Of a stretch of DNA of 64,000 nucleotides, positions 8,700-17,901 are shown one piece after another (position 1 is the stretch's first letter; each line of letters opens with the position of its first letter). The notes beneath the pieces are model-generated. The model saw nothing but the letters and a program-made list of their open reading frames with translations. It was not told the DNA's origin and made no database searches. Source of the DNA: Mycobacterium sp. E2733 (lineage in GTDB: Bacteria; Actinomycetota; Actinomycetes; Mycobacteriales; Mycobacteriaceae); contig NZ_LZJZ01000083.1 of the NCBI RefSeq assembly GCF_001667585.1, positions 124,001 through 188,000 of the forward strand, written 5' to 3'. Made by a program: the position numbers and the translations under genes.

Positions 8700-9580
8700 T
8701 TCGTCACCTGGTCGAGCTTGGCTATCTTGTATTGCCCTTCGGCCTGGGCCATCTTCACCCGCAGGCGGTACCCGGTTTCGTTCTGCGTCTGATCGTTGGC
8801 GACCTTGACGCGGACGGCGACGAGCACCTCGACCGAACCATCGGGGTTGTTGCGTTCGACCGCCGCCCGCATGTCGGACACCTGTACGTGAACGTTGGCG
8901 GCCTGATACGCCTGAACGAGCATGCTGGTGTAGAGCAGGGCTTGCGACCGGAAGGCGTCGGTGCCGCAGTCGATGATCTTCTGCTCACTCGCCGCCATCG
9001 CATTGGTGTCGGGGGCCTGCGTCGCCGAAACGCAGTCGACTGCCGCCTTGAGCGCCGCGGCGTCGTTGCGGGCTATCGCCTGGCTTTCGTGGTGGTAGCG
9101 CAAAGCGAAGTATCCGCCGGCGCCGACACCTGCGGCGCAGAGCACGAGCACCGTCGCGATGCCGGCCAACCATCCGCGGCGGCCCAGCCGCGACGGACGA
9201 CGTCCGGCGACGGCCGCGGGCTCCGCCTCGAATTCGGACGGCTCCTCGGCGGCGGTCTCGGGGCTGGTCTCCTCGGTTGCGGCCTCGGGTTCCGCCGGCT
9301 CCGCCGCCGCCACTTCGTCCGTCGCCACGTCGTCCGCCGACGGGTCCTCGGTCGCCGACGGCTCCTCGGTCGTCGCCGCCGCGTCGATCGACCCCGCCCC
9401 CTCGGCGCTGGTCTCTTCGGTTGCGTCCTCGGGATCGGCCGAACCCTCGGTCGTCACGTCGGGATTGGTCGGGTCGGCGGCGGCCGCCGGGTCCTCGTTC
9501 TTCGGACGCCGTCTGCGCAGACGACGAAACTTCGGCATGGGTGGGGGGTTCAGCCGGCTGGCGCCAGCATCTCCTTCCAT
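8696..9580 (-). CDS. Mce1-associated protein with long acidic N terminus (Rv0175-like)
   Basis: A 294-residue protein. Residues ~15-125 are low-complexity, rich in E, A, T and D with repeated EE(T/P)S-like units; a membrane segment follows (~138-160), then the extracytoplasmic domain. ATG 9580 has AGGAG eight bases upstream and overlaps the end of mce1F by 31 bases. ATG 9538 (MPKFRRLRRRR) is the alternative and lacks a clear ribosome site. The acidic tail makes it much longer than Rv0175 (about 213 aa); tail length may vary between species by repeat slippage. Confidence 0.8.
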   Translation of the reverse strand: MEGDAGASRLNPPPMPKFRRLRRRRPKNEDPAAAADPTNPDVTTEGSADPEDATEETSAEGAGSIDAAATTEEPSATEDPSADDVATDEVAAAEPAEPEAATEETSPETAAEEPSEFEAEPAAVAGRRPSRLGRRGWLAGIATVLVLCAAGVGAGGYFALRYHHESQAIARNDAAALKAAVDCVSATQAPDTNAMAASEQKIIDCGTDAFRSQALLYTSMLVQAYQAANVHVQVSDMRAAVERNNPDGSVEVLVAVRVKVANDQTQNETGYRLRVKMAQAEGQYKIAKLDQVTK

Positions 9581-11100
9581 CCGTCGTCTCCTGTTCTGGC
9601 CGAGTTTTCGACGGAGTATTTAACTCCGTCTGGCCCTACCAGTTGGCCGCTTTGGGGACTATAGACCGCCACGGGAGGCCCGCTGGGGGTATAGACACAC
9701 GGGTTGGGCTGCTGGCCGTTGCACTGCACGGTACCCGACCCCGGCCGCGACAAGGGGTCACTGGTAGGCGGAGGCGTCCCCGACACCCGGTCCGAGGGTG
9801 CCGGGTTCAGGCCGGTGTCGATCGACGGCGCCGGGATCACCTGACCGGGTTTCACCGGCTGGTCACACCGCGCCGCGGGGGCGGGGCAGGTCAAGATCTG
9901 GTTGGGGTCGCCGTACCAGGGGTTGGTCCCGGCCGGGACGTATGGATGGGGGTCGCGGCATTCCCGTGGAGTGGCCGCCCGCTTGCCCTCGATGTCCGTA
10001 CACGGGATATTCCGCGATCCGCGCACGCTGTTGGCCGGGGTGTCCATCGGAATCTTGCAGTACGTGCCGGACGGCAACGGCTGCAAGCTGGTGTCAGCCG
10101 GGGACCGCCACTCCGACGCCGGGATGAAGCCGGTCAGACACGGCGGCGGCTGGTTGATCGACAACGCCAGGTCCAGCGCCGCCATGTTCGGGAACGGCGC
10201 TGCCACCGTCTGGGCGATCGAGGCGCCCTGCGGCAGGAACACCAAGACCTGCTCCACGCCGGTGTGGTAGCGCTTGAGCAGGTCGAACACCACCTCGAGA
10301 TTCGCCAGCGTCTGCGGCAACGAATCCCGCACGTCGTTGAATACGTCGTTGACCTGATCGGCCGTCGGCGCCGCCTGGCGCAGAATGCTTTTGACGTGTT
10401 GGTCTTCCTGCGCGGACTGCGCGCCCAGCCGGTTCAAATTGCGCGCCCAGCGTTCGATGGCATTGCCCGAATTGACCTGGCTGTCCAGCACGCCGCCCGA
10501 GTTTTGAATGATGTCGTTGACGTCGGTGATGTTGGTCTTGAAATCGCCGACGATCGCCTGTGTGGAGTCCACCAGCCGCTGTAGGGCGGGACCCAGCCCA
10601 CCCACGGATTGCGCCGTCTCGTCGAGCAGTTGGGCGATCTTGTCCTTGGGCAGCACCGCGAGCCCACGGTTGGCCGTGTCCAACGCCGGACCGATCTCGG
10701 CGGGCACGGTGCCCTTCGTGATCGTCTGACCGTCCGACAAGAACTTGCCCGGGTTCCCGGTCGACTCCAGGTCCAGGTACTGCTCACCGACGGCCGACAC
10801 CGAGTGCACGTTGGCCGTCGCGTCGGTCGGGATCTTGTAGCGGCTGTCGATGCTCATCGTCGCTTCGGCGCCGCGCTCGGTCGGTTCCACATCGGTGACC
10901 TTGCCGATCGTGATGCCGCGATACGTCACGTTCGCCGTCGGATACAGGCCCCCCGAGGCGGGCAGCTCGGCCTTAAGCGTGTATCGACCGATGCCCACCA
11001 GGCTCGGGATCTGCAGGTAGTACACCCCGAGTACGAGCAGCGAGATGACCGTCAGGATCCCGAACGCGACCAACTGGCGTCTGACGAAAGGAGTCAGCAA
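9550..11100 (-). CDS. mce1F: Mce1F, lipid-transport MCE subunit
   Basis: A 516-residue MCE-family protein with an N-terminal membrane anchor (residues ~11-29), an MlaD/MCE domain (~38-115, with ASGGLYPTANVTYRGITIGK) and a long helical region (~115-290), followed by a Cys- and Pro-containing C-terminal part. Six such subunits form a hetero-hexameric tunnel that carries fatty or mycolic acids across the periplasm to the YrbE permease (family knowledge). It overlaps mce1E by seven bases and the Rv0175-like gene by 31. The length matches Mce1F of M. tuberculosis (515 aa). Confidence 0.93.
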   Translation of the reverse strand: MLTPFVRRQLVAFGILTVISLLVLGVYYLQIPSLVGIGRYTLKAELPASGGLYPTANVTYRGITIGKVTDVEPTERGAEATMSIDSRYKIPTDATANVHSVSAVGEQYLDLESTGNPGKFLSDGQTITKGTVPAEIGPALDTANRGLAVLPKDKIAQLLDETAQSVGGLGPALQRLVDSTQAIVGDFKTNITDVNDIIQNSGGVLDSQVNSGNAIERWARNLNRLGAQSAQEDQHVKSILRQAAPTADQVNDVFNDVRDSLPQTLANLEVVFDLLKRYHTGVEQVLVFLPQGASIAQTVAAPFPNMAALDLALSINQPPPCLTGFIPASEWRSPADTSLQPLPSGTYCKIPMDTPANSVRGSRNIPCTDIEGKRAATPRECRDPHPYVPAGTNPWYGDPNQILTCPAPAARCDQPVKPGQVIPAPSIDTGLNPAPSDRVSGTPPPTSDPLSRPGSGTVQCNGQQPNPCVYTPSGPPVAVYSPQSGQLVGPDGVKYSVENSARTGDDGWKEMLAPAG

Positions 11101-12254
11101 TTCCTGTCCCCCCTTTCCACCAGTGGCCCGCCAGGCGCGTCATTCGGGTTCGGCGTGTAGCGGACGTCGGGGATCATCGTCTCGGGATCACGCCCGAACG
11201 ACTGCTCGAGCGCGCGCAGGGCCCCCGACAATCCGGTACCGGTGAGGAACGCGTTGTCGACGGAACTGTAGGTCACGTCGAGCGTCAGCGAAATGTTGAT
11301 GTAGTCGCCGCGGAAGATCTTCGGCACGGTGTCGATGTCGAACGGCTGAGTCAGGATCAGCTTCAGCGCCCCGATCAGATACGGCGCACCCTTGCCCAGC
11401 TCCTTGAGCGGGCACTGCAGCGCCTGCAGGTCGGTGTGCAGCGGCCCGCGGGCTTCCGACAGGTACTGGTCGGCGGCCTGGCTGAGTCGTCCCACCGCGT
11501 CGACGGCGTTGATCAGCAGGTTCTTGGTGTCGGCGAAATGCTTGATCAGCGGCGGGATGTCGGTGAGCACTCGGTCGAGGACGTCGGCGCGGGCGCCCAC
11601 GTAGGTGAGCAGCCGGTTGGTCGAGTCGATCGCGTGGGTGATGTCATCGCGCTGCTGGTTGAGCTGGTCGGTGAAAGTGTCCAGCTTGCCGAGAAAGGAC
11701 CGGATCGCCTCGCCCCGCCCATTGAAGATGTTGTAGACCTCGTTCTGCAGCACCTCCAGGTTGGGGATGCCGCCGCCACGCAGGATCAGCGACAGGCTGG
11801 CCAGAGTCTGCTCGGTGGTGGGATACGACGAGGAATTCTTCAGCGGAATGGTGTCGCCGTTCTTGAGCAATTCCTGCGACGGGTTCGGCGGCGCGGCGAG
11901 CTCGACGTGCTGGGAACCCAGCAGCGAGGTCTGACCGATCTTGGCGGTGGCGTTCTTGGGCAGCTTGACGCTCTTGTCGACACCCAGCGTCAGGGTGGCG
12001 ATCCAGTTCTTCAGCTCGATCTTCTTGATCGACCCGACGAAGACGTCGGCGACCATCACCTTGCTGTTGCCGTTGATCGCCAGGGTGTCGGGCACCTGCA
12101 CGTAGATCGTCATGGCGCCCGAACCGCTGCCCGGGCCACCGGGGATCGCGACGTTCGAGATCCCGCGCCAGCCGCACGAGCTCAGCACCAGCGCGGCCAC
12201 CAGCAGGACCATCGCCTGCCAGGCCCGCCGGTGGACCAGATTCAGCACGTTCAT
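11094..12254 (-). CDS. mce1E: Mce1E (LprK), lipoprotein MCE subunit
   Basis: A 386-residue MCE protein. ATG 12254 starts a signal peptide with lipobox LSSC (lipidated Cys27), then the MCE domain (~40-120, DTLAINGNSKVMVADVFVGS) and a helical region. It is the lipoprotein subunit of the Mce1 hexamer, as LprK in M. tuberculosis (390 aa). The frame stays open upstream through both copies of a 54-bp repeat to a GTG at 12365 that overlaps the mce1D stop. Starting there would add 37 very basic residues in front of the signal peptide, so ATG 12254 is preferred. No strong ribosome site is visible at 12254, and coupling to mce1D has been disrupted by the repeat. Confidence 0.92.
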   Translation of the reverse strand: MNVLNLVHRRAWQAMVLLVAALVLSSCGWRGISNVAIPGGPGSGSGAMTIYVQVPDTLAINGNSKVMVADVFVGSIKKIELKNWIATLTLGVDKSVKLPKNATAKIGQTSLLGSQHVELAAPPNPSQELLKNGDTIPLKNSSSYPTTEQTLASLSLILRGGGIPNLEVLQNEVYNIFNGRGEAIRSFLGKLDTFTDQLNQQRDDITHAIDSTNRLLTYVGARADVLDRVLTDIPPLIKHFADTKNLLINAVDAVGRLSQAADQYLSEARGPLHTDLQALQCPLKELGKGAPYLIGALKLILTQPFDIDTVPKIFRGDYINISLTLDVTYSSVDNAFLTGTGLSGALRALEQSFGRDPETMIPDVRYTPNPNDAPGGPLVERGDRNC

Positions 12255-12257
12255 CAC

Positions 12258-12365
12258 TGGCCGTCGGTTCGGCTTGCTCCTCGCGCGTACCGCGCTCGTC
12301 CCGCGCCTCAGTGGCCGTCGGTTCGGCTTGCTCCTCGCGCGTACCGCGCTCGTCCCGCGCCTCAC
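12258..12365 (-). repeat. MIRU-like 54-bp tandem repeat, two copies, at mce1D/mce1E junction
   Basis: Copies 12258-12311 and 12312-12365 match at 53 of 54 positions (they differ in the last base). Read on the coding strand, GGCCA(G/C)TGA recurs at the mce1D stop, between copies, and at the mce1E start (GGCCAGTGATG). This fits mycobacterial interspersed repetitive units, which are reported to insert at TGA/ATG junctions in operons. The unit is a multiple of three and has no stop in the mce1E frame. GAGGAGC inside each unit could serve as a ribosome site. Confidence 0.8.
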
Positions 12366-13972
12366 TGGCCACCCCCGTCAGCCGGGACCGCGGGCCCCCC
12401 GGCGTTCGGCGCGGGCGCCGCGACCGGCGCCGGCGTCGGGGCGACCGGACCCGGGGCCACGTTCGGCCCGGGTGGCGGCGGCTGGATGGGCACCGGCGCG
12501 TTCAGGCCGATCGGCGGAACGATCGGGTTCTCGTCGTAGGCGTTCGGCGGTCCCGGCGGCGTCTGCAGGTTCGACTGGACGGGCGCGATGTTGGGGCCTC
12601 CCATGAGCTCGGACAGCGAGTCCGGGGTCATCAAACCCGCGGTGATCGGCCCGACCTGCTGGCCTTGCATCCCGGGCGCGACGATCCAGCCGGGCTGGGT
12701 GTTGCGGTGTGACGTCGGGGTGTCCGGGACCCAGATGCCGGGCACGGTGGTGTCCTTGTACCCGTTCGGCGGATGCAGCCGATCTTCCGAGTAGGCAATT
12801 TCCTTGGGCAGGGTCTCGGCGGTGCTGAACAGGTTCACGCCGAACGGCAGGTAGTTGAACTTGATGGCATCGAGGATCGGCGCCAGGTATTGCGCGCACA
12901 GCTCGGCGGACTCCTGATACCCGAGCCGGCTGCCCGCCTGGATCGAGCTGCAGATGAACTGCATCGGGTTGGCGAAGTTCGTGATCGCCGGGATGGCGAC
13001 CACCGACCCGTGCGACGGGTGATAGATCTGGTTGATGTTCGCCGCGGCCGTCGGGAGGACGTGCAGCGCGGTCTCCAGCCCGTTCAGCGGGTCCGGCTGC
13101 AGGATCGTGTTCGTCACCGTCGCCAGGTTGTTGATGTCGTAGGTCAGCACCTCGCGGTTCTTGTCCAAGAACGGGCGCACGGTGGACAGCAGACCATCGA
13201 ACTGCTCGATCGCGTTCGCGAGGTCGTGGTCGTTGTGCGCGAGCCGCGTGGTGAAGTCCGCGAGGTTCTCGTTCAGCGCGACGAACTGCTGGTCGTCTTT
13301 GTGCAGCGCGTTGACGAACAGCGCCAGGCTCTTCACGACCGCGAAGAAGTCGCCGCGTCCCTCGTTCAGCGCGGTCAACGCCTGCGACAGGTTGGTCAGC
13401 GTGGTGTTGAATTCCTTGCCCTTGCCGGCCAGGCCGTTGGCATAGGACTCGATGACCTCACCGAACGGGCCCTTCGGCTGCTCGGGTGTGGGACCCAGCT
13501 TGGAGATGATGTTGGTGATGCTGTTGCGCAGCTGGTCCCACTCCACCGGGACCTGCGTGCGCTCCTCGGGGATCACCGCGTTGTCGGCCAGCACCGGGCC
13601 GCCCTTGTAGGGCGGCTCCAACTGGATGGCCCGCGACGCCACCAGCGTCGGGTTCAGGATCACCGCGTTGGCGTTGGCGGGGACCCGGTACTTGTTCTCG
13701 TAGTGGAAGGTGACCTTCATCTTGTCGCCGACCGGCTCGATCTTGTCGATCGCGCCAACCCGCAACCCCATGATCTGGACCTTGTCGCCCGGGTAGAGCG
13801 CGTTCGCCGCCGGGAAGTAGGCCACCACGGTGTTGTTGGTCAGCTTCTGGTAGAGCCGCCAGCCGACGAACCCGACGACCAGGGCCAGCACGATCACCAG
13901 CGACCCGAGGATGACGGTCGCCCGGGTCAGCTTCGGTAGCCGGATGTTCCGGATATCAAAGGCGGTGCTCAA
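12362..13972 (-). CDS. mce1D: Mce1D, MCE subunit
   Basis: A 536-residue MCE protein. It has a membrane anchor (residues ~20-42), an MCE domain (~45-125, with NALYPGDKVQIMGLRVG), a helical region (~130-310) and a C-terminal part ending in about 45 residues rich in Pro, Ala and Gly. The length agrees with Mce1D (about 530 aa). It overlaps mce1C by four bases. The stop codon lies within the first bases of the 54-bp repeat that separates it from mce1E. Confidence 0.93.
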   Translation of the reverse strand: MSTAFDIRNIRLPKLTRATVILGSLVIVLALVVGFVGWRLYQKLTNNTVVAYFPAANALYPGDKVQIMGLRVGAIDKIEPVGDKMKVTFHYENKYRVPANANAVILNPTLVASRAIQLEPPYKGGPVLADNAVIPEERTQVPVEWDQLRNSITNIISKLGPTPEQPKGPFGEVIESYANGLAGKGKEFNTTLTNLSQALTALNEGRGDFFAVVKSLALFVNALHKDDQQFVALNENLADFTTRLAHNDHDLANAIEQFDGLLSTVRPFLDKNREVLTYDINNLATVTNTILQPDPLNGLETALHVLPTAAANINQIYHPSHGSVVAIPAITNFANPMQFICSSIQAGSRLGYQESAELCAQYLAPILDAIKFNYLPFGVNLFSTAETLPKEIAYSEDRLHPPNGYKDTTVPGIWVPDTPTSHRNTQPGWIVAPGMQGQQVGPITAGLMTPDSLSELMGGPNIAPVQSNLQTPPGPPNAYDENPIVPPIGLNAPVPIQPPPPGPNVAPGPVAPTPAPVAAPAPNAGGPAVPADGGGQ

Positions 13973-15561
13973 TTCTGGCTACCTCCCCCGGCAGCGCCGC
14001 TGCCTCCCGCTCCGCCCGGGTTGATGAAGGGCGCCGGCAGTTGGGCGCCGGGTCCCGGTGGCGCCGGCGGTCCCGGCGGGAAGCCGGGCGCGAACGTCGA
14101 CGGCGGTGGTGTCGGTCCGGCCGGCGCGAGGTTCTCGGTGCGCGCGCCCGGCGGCGCCTGCGCCGGCAACGGCACGGGCGTGCCCGGGACGTCCGGCGGC
14201 GGGTCGCCCGGCCGGCCGGCGATCGGAATGCCCGGCGTCGGCGGGAGACCGTTGGGGTTCGGCGGCGAGGTCAGCACGTCGACCGGTGCCGGGAAGCCCG
14301 GGCCGCCGAACGGTCCGATGGCCCCACCGGCGCACGGCAGCGGATTCCACGGCCGCGGCAGACCCTCGTCACCGACGGTTACGTTGCCGCCGGGGTTGGC
14401 CGGCGTGTAGGAGCATGGCGACCCGGGCGGAACGGCCGGCCCCGGGTGCTCCGGCGTGCCCTCCAGCACCGGGGGCGCCGGCGGCGGTGCGCCGTTGGGC
14501 AATCGGGTGCCGTTGGGGTCAGGCCACCGGAATTCGGGCAGACCGGCGCTGCGCCAGAAGTTCTCCGGGTCGATGCCGCGCTTCTTGAACGCGGCGTCGA
14601 CCCACGGCTGAATGATCTGGTACAGCGCGAGGTTGTGCAGGACCACCTTGAAGAAGGGGCCCGAGGCGATGGCCTCGTTCAAGGACGGCAGGAACTTGCC
14701 GACCTCGGTGAGCCCCGCGGCGACGTCGTCCTTGCGCTCCTTCAAGATGTCGCTGACCTGACGCAACTGTTCGAGGACGTGGTTGAGGTTCGGGTTGTCG
14801 TTGATAAAGCCCTTGACCTGTTCGGAGAAGGCGGCGACGTTGGCCAACAACGCGTTGATGGCCTGGCCGCGTTCGTTGAAGGCGGCCAGCAGCGTCTTCG
14901 TGTTGACCAGCAGGCGATCGATCTGCTCGCTGCGGTCGCCGAGGACGCTGGCCACCTGGTTCGCCTGGGCGAGCAAATGCTTGACCTGCTCGTCACGCTT
15001 TCCGATCGTGTCGGAGAACTTGGCGACGCCGTCGAGCGCGGCGCTCAGGTGGGGGTAAGTCTGGTCGATGGTCTGCGACAGCACGTGCAGCGATTCCTTG
15101 ACCGTGTCGATGTTCCAGCCCTGGGCCGCCTTGGTGACGTCGAAGAACGCGTCGTAGATCTGGTAGGGCGTCGTGCTTTGACCGATCGGCAACGAGTCTC
15201 CGGGCCTCAGTTTCTGATTGCCTCGGGCCTCGACGTCCAGGATCTTCTTCCCGAGGATGGTGTCGGTCTTGATCGCCAGCCGGCTCTCGGTGCCGATGGT
15301 TGCGGTGCCGAGATTGAATTTGACCAAGATGTGGTCGCCCTCGATATTGAGCGCCTCGACCTTGCCGACGTCCACGCCGGTGATCCGCACCTTGTCGCCG
15401 ACACCGATACCCCCGGTGTCGCTGAATTGGCCGTAGTAGTGCGGTTTGGCCATCAGCATGGGCACGCTGGTAAAGCTTTGACCGACGCCGATGACGAGCA
15501 GGGTCACGATGATGCCCATCAGCCCGATGCGAACCCGGTTTTCCGGTTCCAGTGTTCTCAT
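13969..15561 (-). CDS. mce1C: Mce1C, MCE subunit with proline-rich tail
   Basis: A 530-residue MCE protein starting MRTLEPENRVRIGLMG. ATG 15561 overlaps the mce1B stop as ATGA; the frame extends four codons further to 15573 but the coupled start fits better. It has a membrane anchor (~11-30), an MCE domain (~35-115) and helices (~130-320). The last ~150 residues are rich in Pro and Gly (repeated PPxP, PGPxxPPG), a disordered extension also known in M. tuberculosis Mce1C. The last residues, GGSQN, are typical of this subunit. Confidence 0.93.
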   Translation of the reverse strand: MRTLEPENRVRIGLMGIIVTLLVIGVGQSFTSVPMLMAKPHYYGQFSDTGGIGVGDKVRITGVDVGKVEALNIEGDHILVKFNLGTATIGTESRLAIKTDTILGKKILDVEARGNQKLRPGDSLPIGQSTTPYQIYDAFFDVTKAAQGWNIDTVKESLHVLSQTIDQTYPHLSAALDGVAKFSDTIGKRDEQVKHLLAQANQVASVLGDRSEQIDRLLVNTKTLLAAFNERGQAINALLANVAAFSEQVKGFINDNPNLNHVLEQLRQVSDILKERKDDVAAGLTEVGKFLPSLNEAIASGPFFKVVLHNLALYQIIQPWVDAAFKKRGIDPENFWRSAGLPEFRWPDPNGTRLPNGAPPPAPPVLEGTPEHPGPAVPPGSPCSYTPANPGGNVTVGDEGLPRPWNPLPCAGGAIGPFGGPGFPAPVDVLTSPPNPNGLPPTPGIPIAGRPGDPPPDVPGTPVPLPAQAPPGARTENLAPAGPTPPPSTFAPGFPPGPPAPPGPGAQLPAPFINPGGAGGSGAAGGGSQN

Positions 15562-16598
15562 TGCGGCGTGCACCTACCCGTCGGCTGCTGGAAGAGCCGG
15601 ACCGTGCGGACCGGGCCGCCGGCCTGCAACCCGTTGATCTTGAGTGTGATGTCGCAGGCGTAGAAGTTCACGAAGTCGCCGTATGAGCCGATGGCGCGCC
15701 CGATCATGTTCAACGCGGTGGGCACCTTCTTGAGGAAGTCGTTCAGCTGTTCGCGCTGGTCGATCAGCGGCTGCTGGACCGCGTCCAGATAGTTGAGGGT
15801 GCTGTGCAGCAGGCCGCGATCCTCCGCGAGCAGATCGGCGACCGTCCCGGCCGCGTTGCTGATGTGCGCCGTGCCGCCCGCGAGCTGGTCACCGTGGTCC
15901 TTCAGCCCGGTGATGAGCACCTCGAGGTTGTTGACCGTCTGGTCGAACTGCTGTCGGTGGCGAACCGTGGTGTCCAGGACGATGTTCAGGTTCTTGATGA
16001 CCTCGCCGATCGCCTGGTCCCGCTCACCGAGCTGATTGGTCAGCTGCGCGGTCTGGTCGAGGATGTCGTTGATGGTGCCGCCCTGACCCTGGAACACGGT
16101 GATGAGGGAGGTCGCGATGGTGTTCACCTTCTGCGGGTCCAGCGCCCGGAACAGCGGTTTGAAACCACCGATCAGGGCGTCGAGGTCGAGCGCCGGCGAG
16201 GTTCGCGACGTGGGGATGAAGCCGCCCGGCGGCAGGACCTTCTGGGCGCCCTCACCTTCGCCGCGCTTGAGCTCCAGGTAGCGGTTACCGATCAGGTCGA
16301 GGTACCGGATCTGCGCGGTCGTCGACTGGTACAGCGGGACCGAGCGGTCGACGTTGAACTCGACCCGCGCCCGCTTGCCGCCGTCGACGACCTTCACGGA
16401 TTTGACCTTGCCGATCTCCACGCCCGAGGCGCGGACGAATTGGCCCTCCCGCAGCCCGCTGACGTTGGTGAACTCCGCCGAGTAGCCGTTCGTCCGGTCA
16501 AACCGCATCTGACCGAATACGACGACGATCATCACAGTAAAGACCAGCAGCACGAACGAGAAGATGCTGAGCCTGACGATGGTTCCGGTGATTTTCAT
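15558..16598 (-). CDS. mce1B: Mce1B, MCE subunit
   Basis: A 346-residue MCE protein, the shortest of the set, as usual for MceB. It has a membrane anchor (residues ~8-29), an MCE domain (~35-110, with REGQFVRASGVEIGKVKSVK) and a helical region without an extended tail; it ends PTGRCTPQ. It overlaps mce1A by four bases upstream and mce1C by four downstream, so all three are probably translated together. Its role is a subunit of the Mce1 lipid-import hexamer. Confidence 0.93.
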   Translation of the reverse strand: MKITGTIVRLSIFSFVLLVFTVMIVVVFGQMRFDRTNGYSAEFTNVSGLREGQFVRASGVEIGKVKSVKVVDGGKRARVEFNVDRSVPLYQSTTAQIRYLDLIGNRYLELKRGEGEGAQKVLPPGGFIPTSRTSPALDLDALIGGFKPLFRALDPQKVNTIATSLITVFQGQGGTINDILDQTAQLTNQLGERDQAIGEVIKNLNIVLDTTVRHRQQFDQTVNNLEVLITGLKDHGDQLAGGTAHISNAAGTVADLLAEDRGLLHSTLNYLDAVQQPLIDQREQLNDFLKKVPTALNMIGRAIGSYGDFVNFYACDITLKINGLQAGGPVRTVRLFQQPTGRCTPQ

Positions 16599-17896
16599 GG
16601 GTTGATCGTGTTATCCCCTACTTGGCGGCCCCAGACGTACTCGATGGCGTACGGGGAACCGGTGTCGAGGTGGTTGTACGGCGCGAGGCTGTTGCCGCTG
16701 TCTATCACCAATTCCGGTGCGGGCCAGAGGTCGTGGGTGATCTGCTGCCAGCAACCGGGGGCACCCCCCGGCCCGCCGCGCGCGTTCACCCGCGGCAGGT
16801 TTTCGGGGTAGGTGTACGGGTTCGGCGCGCCGCCGACGAGCCCGGCGAGCCCACCGACCAGGCTGGCGAGGGTGACCACCGCCGACACGGGGTTGGCCAG
16901 CAACCCGAGCCCCGACAGCGCCTCGGTGTGGGCGTTCAGCGAGTAGCCGTTGCCGCCCAGGAACGAGGATGCCTTGGGCTCGATGTCGTGGTAGTTGCGC
17001 ACCGTGCAGAACAGCTCTGGGCTGTAGGTGTCCAGCAGCTGGGCCGTGGGCACCAGGTCCTGAGCGCCGCGCGCCAGGTACGGGCCGCCCCTGTTGAAGA
17101 TGTCGGCGCCGGTGTTGCCGAACCCGGCCGCCGACAGCAGCGCCTGGTCCAGGTCCTTCTGCTGCGCGTTGATGGTGCGCGCGGTGATCACCGCGTTGTT
17201 CAGGAAGTCGATCAGGTCCGGAGCCGCGTTGGCGTAGACGTCGCCCAGCCCGGCGAGCTGCTGAATGTCGTGACGCGCCTGCGGCATCTGCGGGTTGACG
17301 TCATCGAGGATCGCGTTGGCGTTGACCACCGACTGGCCGAACTTGTCGCCCAGCCCGGTCAGCGCCTGGGCGGCCGCACTCAGCGTCAGGTTCAGCTTGA
17401 CCGGATCCACCTTCTCCGCGATCGAGGTGACGGTCTGGAACAAGGTGTTGATTTCCGTGGTCACCGACCGGGCGTCGATCACCGTGTGCGGGTTGAGCCT
17501 CTGCGGCGACGGGTTTTTCGGCGTCGTCAACGAGACGTACTTGCCGCCGAACACCGTGGTCGCCTTGATGTCGGCGTTCACGTTGGCCGGGATCAGCTTC
17601 AGATACCGGGGGTAGACGTCCAGGGTGAATTTCGCGGCCGGCTTGCCGTCGCGCACGGTCTCGGAGATGTTGGCCACCCGGCCGATCTCCACCCCGTTGT
17701 AGGTGACCTTCGAGCCCGGATCCATCACCAGCCCGGCCCGCGACGCCAGCATCGTCAGCTTCGTCTTCGGTGTGAAGTCACCCCGGAACTGCCCGTAGAT
17801 CAGGACCAGGGCCACTAGGGCAATGACCAACGCGGCGATGCCGGCCAGCTTGTACGGCGGCTTCCGGGGGGCATTGGTCTGAATCGGTGGGGCCAT
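16595..17896 (-). CDS. mce1A: Mce1A, MCE subunit
   Basis: A 433-residue MCE protein, first of the six. It has a membrane anchor (residues ~17-36), an MCE domain (~40-120, SKVTYNGVEIGRVANI), a helical region (~140-260) and a C-terminal domain with the usual LFCTVRNYHD segment, ending WGRQVGDNTINP. In M. tuberculosis this protein was the original mammalian-cell-entry factor; the present view is a lipid-transport subunit. It starts six bases after yrbE1B and overlaps mce1B by four bases. M. tuberculosis Mce1A is 454 aa, so this one is slightly shorter. Confidence 0.94.
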   Translation of the reverse strand: MAPPIQTNAPRKPPYKLAGIAALVIALVALVLIYGQFRGDFTPKTKLTMLASRAGLVMDPGSKVTYNGVEIGRVANISETVRDGKPAAKFTLDVYPRYLKLIPANVNADIKATTVFGGKYVSLTTPKNPSPQRLNPHTVIDARSVTTEINTLFQTVTSIAEKVDPVKLNLTLSAAAQALTGLGDKFGQSVVNANAILDDVNPQMPQARHDIQQLAGLGDVYANAAPDLIDFLNNAVITARTINAQQKDLDQALLSAAGFGNTGADIFNRGGPYLARGAQDLVPTAQLLDTYSPELFCTVRNYHDIEPKASSFLGGNGYSLNAHTEALSGLGLLANPVSAVVTLASLVGGLAGLVGGAPNPYTYPENLPRVNARGGPGGAPGCWQQITHDLWPAPELVIDSGNSLAPYNHLDTGSPYAIEYVWGRQVGDNTINP

Positions 17897-17901
17897 GGCG
17901 G

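Noticed and set aside
12254..12365. Extended LprK starting at GTG 12365
   Set aside because: It would put a basic 37-residue repeat in front of a clear lipoprotein signal peptide. ATG 12254 is preferred, though the longer start is not excluded.
16595..17896. RGDF motif in Mce1A and RGD near the Mce1E C terminus as host-integrin-binding sites
   Set aside because: RGD in Mce1A lies close to the membrane anchor and short motifs occur by chance; no support for adhesion.
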